Below, piece after piece: positions 24,485 to 32,500 of a DNA stretch of 40,296 nucleotides. The first letter of the stretch is position 1. The number at the start of each line of letters is the position of its first letter. Source of the stretch: JACQXM01 sp964569425 (GTDB lineage: Bacteria; Planctomycetota; Phycisphaerae; UBA1845). The stretch covers positions 1 through 40,296 of the forward strand of contig CAZMVD010000024.1 in assembly GCA_964569425.1 (NCBI GenBank), given 5' to 3'. The notes under the pieces are model-generated. The model was not told the origin of the DNA, did not search any database, and was given only the letters and a program-made list of their open reading frames with translations. Position numbers and translations under genes: made by a program.

Positions 24485-27247
24485 TCACCCCCCGGACGAC
24501 TCCGCCTTCTCCTTGTCATTTGCCGCTGGTGACGGCAGGCGGTCTCGCCAAAGAACCGCATTCTCCGCATCGCCGGTCGATTCAAACAGCTTGACGAGCA
24601 GCCGCACCGTGCCGATGGTCTGATCGTGCGTCGGACCCAGCGCGGCACTGAGCGCGTCGTACGATTCCAACAGTGCCCGGCCTGCCTCCTCATATCGCTC
24701 AAGCCCGAGAAGGCAATCCCCCTGGTACCGCAGGAAAGCGCCCAGGTAGTAATGGCCCGGCGGCAATTGCGCGCGGGCCGTACCCAATGCCGCCTCCAAA
24801 AGCACGGCAGCCTCCGCATGACGATCGACTCGATTGTACAGAGCCGCTAATGTGGCCTGGGAAACGGCCGTCTCCAGATGGTCGTCGCCCAACACCCGGC
24901 GACGGTTCTCCAGGGACGTCTCGTAGAGCGGCAGCGCGTCAGCGTAGCGCTTCTGAAGGAGGTACAGGCCTGCCAGCGTGTTCATGGTGCGCAACGTATC
25001 GGGATGATCTTCGCCGAGTTTCTCGCGCTGAACGGCCAGGGCGTCCGCCAGAATGGGGGCCGCCGCGTCGTGCCGGCCCATTGACGTGTACAGCGTGGCA
25101 AGATCGCTGGCCGCGCGCAGCGTGTCCGGATGATCCTCGCCCAGCACTCGGCGCTTCCGCGACAACGCGTCGGTCAACATCGGCTCAGCCTCGGCATATC
25201 GCCCCTGGCCGAACAACATCGTGCCCGCATTGTGAAGTGCCGAGAGCGACTCGGGATGGTCTGCGCCGCGTACCCGCTGGGTGACCTCCAGCGATTGATG
25301 GAGCAACCGCGCGGCGTCGTCCATCTTACCCTGTGCGGCGTACAGGGCGCCCAGATTGTTAACGGCCGGGAGTACGATATCGGCCTCGGGCCCCAGCCGC
25401 TGCATGGCCGGCTCGAGGTTTTCGGTAATAATCGCCTCCGCCTCTGCGTACTTTCCTTGTGAAAGTAACAGGGCGCCGAGCTGGAACGTCAGCCGCAATG
25501 TTCGCGCATCGTCCGTGCCGAACGCTTCCATGGCCGCGCGGCGGACCGCGACCAGCAGCACCTCCGCGTCCGCGTACCTGCCTTGGCGCTCATACAAATG
25601 AGCCAGCATCCCGCGCACTTCCAACACGTTCGTGAGACTTGCCCCGGAGGCGTTTTCCCAGAGTGAAAGCGAACGAGCCAGGTGGGTTTCCGCCTGGTCA
25701 TACGCACCAAGGCTGAGGTACGTTGCGCCCACGGTTCCCAAGATTGACGCTTCCACCAGCGGTTGCCCTTCAAAGGCACCCTCGATCCGCGCCGCCGCGA
25801 CATCAAGCACTTCGCGCATGGTGATGTCCGGCCGCGGCGTGCGCGAAGGATCCACAGCGGCGAGCAGATCGTCCTTCAAGAAGTTATTCACCGCCTCGGC
25901 GATGCGCGCCTGGCGTTCTGCCTCCAGCCGCTTTTCGTCGGCCAAGGCGCGCGCCGCCTCCGCCTCCCCAAGAAGTTGCCGCGCCAACCGCTCGGCTCGA
26001 CCCGCACGGATCGCTTGAGACATGCTGACCACCGTACCCGCGACCAGCACGAGTGCCGTGGCGGCCGCTCCGGCGACCAATGCACGGTTCCGCCGCGCGA
26101 ATTTGCGCAGTTGATAAAGTGTGCTGGCCCGTCGCGCCTCGATCGGTTCTTCGGCCAGGAAACGGCGCAGATCAGCGCTCAGCTCCCTGACGGAGGCATA
26201 GCGCCGTGCGCCATCCTTCTCCAGCGCTTTAGCCACGATCGTGTCAAGGTCACCTCGAAAAGTGCGCTGAATCGAACTTAGCCGCGCTGGTTCGCTCTCC
26301 TGAATCACCCTCGCTGCCTGTGGAAGTGGTCGCTGATCAATCTCGTAGGGCAGGCAACCGGTCAACAGTTCAAAGAGCACAACGCCCAACGAGTAAACAT
26401 CTGAGCGCGCATCCACGTTTCCCGACAATCCAGTAACTTGTTCCGGGCTCATGTAGGCAAGCGTGCCCAGAATCTGCCCCGCGTCCGTCTGCCAGGTCAT
26501 TCCGTGCGCATCGGCGTCAATCACCCGCGCCACGCCAAAATCCAGAATCTTGGGCTGTCCCTCATGAGTGACCAGAATGTTCGCCGGCTTCAAGTCCCGG
26601 TGGATGACACCTTTCTCGTGCGCATATTGCACCGCGTCGCAAACCAGCGTAAAGAGATGGAGCCGCTCCCGAGTGCTCAATCCGGCCGACTCCGCGAATC
26701 GGGATAGTGGCGTGCCCTCCACAAATTCCATCGCGAAGAATGGCTGAGGCCCCGCGGATGTTTCAGAGGTGCCTGCTTCGTAGACCTGTGCGATGCCCGC
26801 GTGGCGCAGTTCGCCCAACACCTGCGCCTCCAATTGGAAGCGCCGCAATACCGCCGGTGATGCGAAACCGGGCCGGATCATCTTGAGCGCCACCGTTCGC
26901 CGCGGGTTTTGTTGCCGGGCCTCGTAGACGACGCCCATGCCTCCCGCGCCGATTGCGCGAACTACCGTATAACCGCCGACCTGTGACGGCAGAATCCCCT
27001 GGAATGGATCCACGCCGGTTGGGTTATCGAGGAAATCTTTCGCCGCGCGCTGCAGCGCCGCAGGTGCGCCGCCCATGGTCAGCGCCCCGGCGTCATCATC
27101 GTGATGTGCCAGCAGCGATTCCACTTCGCGGCGCAATCTGCCGTCATCGTCGCAAGCTCGATCCAGGAAGACCGTCCGCTCGTCTTGCGGCAAGAGCCGC
27201 GCCGCCTCGAACAATTCCGCCACCCGCTGGAATTCCGCCGGCTTCAT
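24485..27247 (-). CDS. Membrane Ser/Thr protein kinase with C-terminal TPR array
   Basis: 920-residue Hanks-type kinase. Cytoplasmic kinase domain about 90-365: Gly loop IGAGGMGVVY (99-108), ATP-binding K122, catalytic HRDLKPAN (216-223), DFG at 236-238, and GTLAYMSPEQ activation segment end. One transmembrane helix at about 388-410 is followed by a charged coiled coil, then about ten TPR units of the tetratricopeptide-10/12 type, with repeats like VLGEDHPDTLRAASDLATLYTSMG. TPRs probably sense a partner outside the membrane or recruit substrates. The ATG overlaps the ECF sigma stop by four bases, so sigma factor and kinase are coupled, and the kinase likely controls that sigma factor. The N-terminal AELFEAARLLP region is typical of planctomycete and acidobacterial kinases. 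Confidence 0.93.
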   Translation of the reverse strand: MKPAEFQRVAELFEAARLLPQDERTVFLDRACDDDGRLRREVESLLAHHDDDAGALTMGGAPAALQRAAKDFLDNPTGVDPFQGILPSQVGGYTVVRAIGAGGMGVVYEARQQNPRRTVALKMIRPGFASPAVLRRFQLEAQVLGELRHAGIAQVYEAGTSETSAGPQPFFAMEFVEGTPLSRFAESAGLSTRERLHLFTLVCDAVQYAHEKGVIHRDLKPANILVTHEGQPKILDFGVARVIDADAHGMTWQTDAGQILGTLAYMSPEQVTGLSGNVDARSDVYSLGVVLFELLTGCLPYEIDQRPLPQAARVIQESEPARLSSIQRTFRGDLDTIVAKALEKDGARRYASVRELSADLRRFLAEEPIEARRASTLYQLRKFARRNRALVAGAAATALVLVAGTVVSMSQAIRAGRAERLARQLLGEAEAARALADEKRLEAERQARIAEAVNNFLKDDLLAAVDPSRTPRPDITMREVLDVAAARIEGAFEGQPLVEASILGTVGATYLSLGAYDQAETHLARSLSLWENASGASLTNVLEVRGMLAHLYERQGRYADAEVLLVAVRRAAMEAFGTDDARTLRLTFQLGALLLSQGKYAEAEAIITENLEPAMQRLGPEADIVLPAVNNLGALYAAQGKMDDAARLLHQSLEVTQRVRGADHPESLSALHNAGTMLFGQGRYAEAEPMLTDALSRKRRVLGEDHPDTLRAASDLATLYTSMGRHDAAAPILADALAVQREKLGEDHPDTLRTMNTLAGLYLLQKRYADALPLYETSLENRRRVLGDDHLETAVSQATLAALYNRVDRHAEAAVLLEAALGTARAQLPPGHYYLGAFLRYQGDCLLGLERYEEAGRALLESYDALSAALGPTHDQTIGTVRLLVKLFESTGDAENAVLWRDRLPSPAANDKEKAESSGG

Positions 27248-27822
27248 TCGGAGGGCTCTCCACTCAGCGCGCGGCGCAGCCATGCCCGTGCCACATACCA
27301 GTCAGCCTCGGTGGTCTTGGGAGAAACGCCCAAGACCTCGGCCGCCTCCTGGTTGGTCATCCCTCCAAAGAAGCGTAATTCCACGACGCGACTCTTACGC
27401 GAATCCACTTTTTCCAATTCGCCTAATGCGTCATCCAGCGCCCCCATGTCCACGTCGCACGCCTGATCCCGCAACAGTGCCTCGTCCAGGGTCACGCGAA
27501 CCATTTGCCCGCCCCGTTTGATGGCACCGCGAGCCCGCGCATGATCCACCAGGATTTGCCGCATGGCCCGCGCCGCCACCGCCATGAAGTGTCGCCTATC
27601 GGCGTATTCCGCCGACGTCTGATCCACCAGTTTCAGGTATACTTCATTCACCAGGGCGGTCGGCTGCAACGTGTGATCCGAACGCTCTTGGCGCAGCATC
27701 GCACCAGCCAAGGCACGCAACTCATCGATGAGAATCGGTAGCAGCTCGCGGAACCCCTCTTCTTGGTTCGTACGCGTCCGCTGGAGTATGGCCGAAATGG
27801 CGGATGGCTCCCGACCGCTCAT
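27244..27822 (-). CDS. ECF-type RNA polymerase sigma factor (planctomycete kinase-linked group)
   Basis: 192-residue sigma-70 family protein of the PF07638 ECF group. Region 2: LPILIDELRALAGAMLRQER, TALVNEVYLKLVD, RRHFMAVAARAMRQILVDHAR. Region 4: VDSRKSRVVELRFFGGMTNQEAAEVLGVSPKTTEADWYVARAWLRR, with the helix-turn-helix that reads -35 elements. The ATG at 27822 is preferred because AGGAAGAGG lies just upstream; a GTG at 27843 is possible. No anti-sigma gene is present; instead it is fused by overlap to a Ser/Thr kinase gene, the usual partner in planctomycetes, where phosphorylation is thought to replace anti-sigma control. It is divergent from a Gly-rich lipoprotein that could be a target. 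Confidence 0.92.
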   Translation of the reverse strand: MSGREPSAISAILQRTRTNQEEGFRELLPILIDELRALAGAMLRQERSDHTLQPTALVNEVYLKLVDQTSAEYADRRHFMAVAARAMRQILVDHARARGAIKRGGQMVRVTLDEALLRDQACDVDMGALDDALGELEKVDSRKSRVVELRFFGGMTNQEAAEVLGVSPKTTEADWYVARAWLRRALSGEPSE

Positions 27823-27967
27823 ATCCTCTTCCTGAAAAAGCACTCCGGATAGGACTTGCCGGTCTCATTCTCGCTTACTGAGGTGGGGACGCAACTCGCC
27901 GGCCATGTCACCGGCTGTTCCGCAGTCCCCGGGCCGGTACGACAGACCATACACAGGAGAAAGGCAC

Positions 27968-29491
27968 ATGACCATTCCAGGCACAAAGAAAAGTTTGACA
28001 CGAGGTGACAACCGGGCGGGGCGCATCGGACCGATGCTCCTCCTTTCACTGCTGGCACTCCCCCTGGGGCCGGCAAGTTGCGTCCCGATGGATGGAGGAG
28101 GAAACACCAACGGAAACACCAACGGAAACACGAACGGAAACACGAACGGAAACAACAACGGGGGGCCGTCCGGTTCCTGTACGGGAACTTCTGTACCCGA
28201 AACCGACCAGGCATTTTTTGTCGCTGGTTCTTTCGGAAACAATGCGAACTTTGGGGGCAAGAACGACCCGCTCGCCACCATTCAAGCGGCGATCGACGAG
28301 GCGGCGGACATGGGCGGCGGCGACGTCTATGTCGCCGGCGGCGTATACAACGAAACAATCACCCTCCGATCCAATGTCAATCTGTGGGGCGGGTTTGATC
28401 GTGCTTCCTGGATTCAATGCCCCGCCACTTCGCCTACCACGATTGTCGGCGGGCCTACGGCCATGATGGGCGAGGCCGTCGAGTCATTGAGTGTCAACGG
28501 CTTCACGATCGTTGCGGGCAACGGAGTTGGCGGTGGAAACTCCGTCGGCGTTAAGCTCGTTGACAGCACATCGGTTTCCCTCACTGGCAATGAAATCGCC
28601 GCTGGGAATGGGGACGCAGGCCTTAGCGGAAACGCGGGCGCCGATGGCGCGAACGGCAACAACGGCGGAAACGGTGACAATTCATCCGCGTGCCCCCCGG
28701 ATAACGTCGGCGGATCCGGCGGATCGTCCAACATCAGCAGGGGCGGCGGCGGCGGCGGCCGAGGGGGCGCAGCCGGAGGTTTCGACGGGGCGGCCGGAGC
28801 CGGCCCCGCCGCTGGTGCCGGAGGACGCGCAGGAGTAATTGGTGATAACGGGGAACGCGGCGTCAGCGGTGGAAATGGGGCCGATGGGGACGCCGGCGAG
28901 GGCGCCACTGGCCTCGGGGCGATTTCTGACAGCGACTTTCGCAACCCTGCAGGCTCGAACGCAGGCAATGGTGCCAGTGGATCCGGCGGTGGCGGCGGTG
29001 GCGGTGGCGGTGGTGGTTTGGTCTTCGCTTGCGGTGCCGGCGGCGGAGGCGGTGGCGCAGGCGCGGCCGGAGGCCAAGGTGGCCGTGGAGGCATGGGCGG
29101 CGGCGCTTCAATCGCAGTCCTGCTCATCAACTCGACGGGGATCGCCATTGATGACAACACACTGACCACCGGCAATGGTGGTATGGGTGGACAGGGCGGC
29201 GAAGGTGGCGCGGGAGGCACAGGTGGTAGTGGCGGTTCGGGTGGGACGCGATTTGGGGCTCAAGGCGCTGGCGGCAACGGCGGCAACGGCGGCAACGGTG
29301 GATTCGGCGGCGACGGCGGCGGCGGCGGCGGCGGACATTCGGTTGCCGTCCTGGAAGATGCCGCAAGCAGCTCTACTCGAACCGGCAACCGCATTAACCT
29401 CGGCACGGCCGGTCGCGGCGGCCAGGGGTTGAGCGGCAACAGCGGCGAGGATGGCATTCAGGATCGTACGCTCAAACTGGATACACCCTAG
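27968..29491 (+). CDS. Gly-rich beta-helix-like lipoprotein
   Basis: 507-residue exported protein. The start at 27968 follows AGGAGAAAGG. The signal RIGPMLLLSLLALPLGPASC ends in a lipobox-like ASC, so lipidation is likely. A linker made of repeated NGNT units follows (about 45-64), then a DUF1565-like segment DPLATIQAAIDEAADMGGGDVYVAGGVYNETI, and coils like SLSVNGFTIVAG and VKLVDSTSVSLTGNEIAAGN that suggest a right-handed parallel beta-helix. The middle and C-terminal regions are very rich in GG and GNGG runs, interrupted by strand-like inserts such as ASIAVLLINSTGIAIDDNTLTTG. The resulting fold is probably long and surface exposed. The Gly/Asn-rich parts have extreme base composition. Confidence 0.78.
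   Translation: MTIPGTKKSLTRGDNRAGRIGPMLLLSLLALPLGPASCVPMDGGGNTNGNTNGNTNGNTNGNNNGGPSGSCTGTSVPETDQAFFVAGSFGNNANFGGKNDPLATIQAAIDEAADMGGGDVYVAGGVYNETITLRSNVNLWGGFDRASWIQCPATSPTTIVGGPTAMMGEAVESLSVNGFTIVAGNGVGGGNSVGVKLVDSTSVSLTGNEIAAGNGDAGLSGNAGADGANGNNGGNGDNSSACPPDNVGGSGGSSNISRGGGGGGRGGAAGGFDGAAGAGPAAGAGGRAGVIGDNGERGVSGGNGADGDAGEGATGLGAISDSDFRNPAGSNAGNGASGSGGGGGGGGGGGLVFACGAGGGGGGAGAAGGQGGRGGMGGGASIAVLLINSTGIAIDDNTLTTGNGGMGGQGGEGGAGGTGGSGGSGGTRFGAQGAGGNGGNGGNGGFGGDGGGGGGGHSVAVLEDAASSSTRTGNRINLGTAGRGGQGLSGNSGEDGIQDRTLKLDTP
28100..28159 (+). repeat. Five 12-bp tandem units encoding the NGNT linker
   Basis: Units of GGAAACACCAAC or GGAAACACGAAC, the fifth GGAAACAACAAC, run head to tail inside the lipoprotein gene. 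Because the unit is a multiple of three, gain or loss would change linker length without a frameshift. Confidence 0.85.
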
Positions 29492-29521
29492 GCACCGGAC
29501 GCCGCTTCGTTTCCACAGGCA

Positions 29522-29557
29522 CGGGAGGTGCACCGAGTCTATTCGGTGCACCTCCCG
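29522..29557. terminator. Bidirectional intrinsic terminator between convergent genes
   Basis: A perfect 15-bp stem, CGGGAGGTGCACCGA pairing with TCGGTGCACCTCCCG, around the loop GTCTAT. It is followed on the plus strand by a T-rich stretch (CTGTTTCGTTTC). It lies in the 81-base gap between the stops of the Gly-rich lipoprotein and the 1603-residue protein, and can serve both. Confidence 0.8.
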
Positions 29558-29572
29558 CTGTTTCGTTTCGGG

Positions 29573-32500
29573 TCACGGCACCGTGGCGTCACGCATGAAC
29601 CGCTCAACGTCCACCAGATCCACGACGCCATCTCCGTTGACATCGGCGCATCCGCAACCGGGAAGCAGGCCCCCTTGCGGGCCGAAGAGGCAATCAACGA
29701 AAAACGGCAGATCGTCCCGCGTCACACGGGCGTCGCCCGTCAAGTCCCCAGGTGGCGGACTGCATTGGCACGTCCCACCGACACAGGCGGTCCCCGGCGG
29801 ACAGACAGGGAAGTTCAGGCAACCCACGGCCGGATCGCAAATGTCGGCAGTGCACTGGTCGCCGTCGTCGCACAGTATTGTCGTGTAGAGGCAGCCCACG
29901 GCGGGATCGCAGACGTCGATGGTGCAGGCATTGCCGTCGTCGCAGTTGACCGGCGTGTTGACGCACCCGGTGCCGGGCGTGCAGCCGTCGAACGTACAGG
30001 CGTTTCCGTCGTCGCAGTTTTCCTGCAAGTTTTTGCATCCTTCGACGGAATCGCAGAAGTCGAACGTGCATACATTCTGGTCGTCGCAGTTGCGTAGATT
30101 GCTGAGACAGCCGGTGATCGGGTCGCAGCCGTCCACGGTGCAGGCGTCGCCGTCGTCGCAATCCAACGGGGTGCCGTCAACACATTCTTCGCTGTTCAGG
30201 TCGCAGCGTTCCTGTCCGTTGCACACGTCATTGTCGTCGCAATCGGCGTCGGACTGGCAGGCATTCGGGCAGGAAATACCGGCCAGACAGATAGTCCGGT
30301 CGCCTCGGTACTTGTCATTGACGCCGTTGCAGGCCTCCCGAATCACCTGCTCGCACGCCGGTCCGCCGTTGCGGCAACAGGCACCAGTTCTGCGCGGGCA
30401 TTCGCCGTGTTGATCGCAACGTGTGCCCAGACCCTGGAAAAAGCCCCCGCTCGCCTGACAAATGATCGGTTCGACGATCGTGCAGCCGGTCCCGTCCGCC
30501 GTGCAACAGGCGCCGGTCGTGTTGGGACAGAACCCGCCCGGCAGGCAGTCCACACCCGCGGGCAACGGCGTTCCGGCCGACAAGAAGCACTCGGAGGCGG
30601 TTAATGTTTCGCACATGGTCCCGGCAAAGCAACAGGCGACGCAAACATTCTGGTCGAGCACGCAATCGTTCACCGGATCACAGTGCCGCACGAAGCAGGG
30701 ATCCGCCGATTCACACACCGCGTCGTTGGGAGTGTTCTCACATCCGCGGGCCGTCACGGAACATCGATCCGTCGTGCAGAACACGCCATCGTCACACTGC
30801 GAATGGTCCGCCCCATTCAGGCAGCCGGAACCCGGATCGCAAGTGTCGATCGTACAATCAATGCCGTCGTCGCAGCGGCTGTGCTGCGGGATGTTCAGGC
30901 ACTGGCCGGTGGCGGGGTCGCACAGGTCGATGGTGCAGGCGTGGGCGTCGCGGCAGTCCTTGGGTTGATGCTTGCACCCCGTCACCGGATCGCAGGAGTC
31001 TATCGTGCAGGGGTTGCCGTCGTCGCACTCCAGCGGACTGCCCGGCCGGCAGCCGACACTCGGATCGCAGACTTCCATTCCGTTGCAGGCATCGCCGTCG
31101 CTGCACAGGGAATCAACTGGTGTGTGGGTGACGGCGCCGGTGTCGGGATTGCAGGAGTCGGCGGTGCAATCGATGCCGTCGTCAATCTCCGGCGCCGCGG
31201 TCGATACGCACAGGCCGTCGTCGCAGAAATCCAGGCCGTTGCACTTGTCGAAATCCTCGCAGTCCAGGTCGGAATCACAGAATTCACACGCACGACCGCG
31301 ACAGACCGTTCCGTTGCCGAGGTAATCGCCGCCGCGGTTGCGGCATGCTCGGCCGCTGACGGTCAATTCGCAGAACGTGTCGCCCGCGAGCGCGAAGTCC
31401 TCGATACAGCACGCACCGCCGCACTTGATGTTGGTACACACCGTACCGTCGCCTTGGAATTCATTTTCCGGGTCTGCCGATTCGCAGGCCGTCGCTTCCA
31501 CGTTGTCCACGCAGCCATCGAGCGTACAGCAGGCGCCGATGCCGCATGGTGCGAAAAAGCAGGGAATCCCGGGGAACGGCTGGCCACCGGCGGCGGTGCA
31601 ATCCAGCTCCAGAACACCATCCTGGCATTCACCGGTCGGCAGGCAGCAGGCGCCCGAGAAATTCAGCACCTTGATGGCCGCAATCGCCGGCGCCGCAGAA
31701 CCCGTGCCTGATCCGGCCAGGGTGCTCGGGGCCGCGAAAGGAAACGGGAATCCGACACTTACGAGCGCAATAACGGTGCCGTCGGCCAAGAGTACTACGC
31801 CGTCGCCGGAAAACCGCGCAATGGTGGCCTTATTGTCGAACAAGCCGTTGCCGTCGGTGTCCACGGGATCGCCCACACGGGCAATCACCCGCGGCGTTGC
31901 CCCACCGCCCCGCAACGCGGCGGCGGGGTAAAACACGAGCGCGCCGTCCGTGGATGCCGTGGTATTCCCACCGATCACGTAATTTCCCTGGCCATCAGCC
32001 GCCACCACCTGAAAATGCGGCGAGAAGGATGTGGAACCGAACAGCCAGTTTTCATTGCTGCCCGGAAAGATCGGCGTGCCGCCTCGGGCAATAACGTCGC
32101 CGTTGCGAATCACCCATTCCTGATTGTCCGCGTTGCGCCCCCGCGCGTACCAGTCGCCGTTGGGCGCCAGGTACACGCCGAACGCCGGTTCCGCGATCGG
32201 CGCAGCGAAACTCGCATGGGCCATTCCCCCCTCCTGCAAGACCACCGCGTTGTTCAGTGCCAGGATGTCGTCGGTAGCGGTGGAGCCGGTAAGGTCGCCG
32301 CGCAGCAGCATGTGCATCCCATCGCCCGTCACCTGAAGTCCGCTACGGGTCTGGAACTCCTGGTCCCAGAACTCCCACGGCGCCATTCCCCCTCCCAATT
32401 GACCGGCGGGAATGTCCACCCGCTCTTCGAGCAACAAGTTGACCGACTGACCCGCGTCTGATGTTGCGTAGATTCGACCCACGGTGGCATTCAGCGTGGT

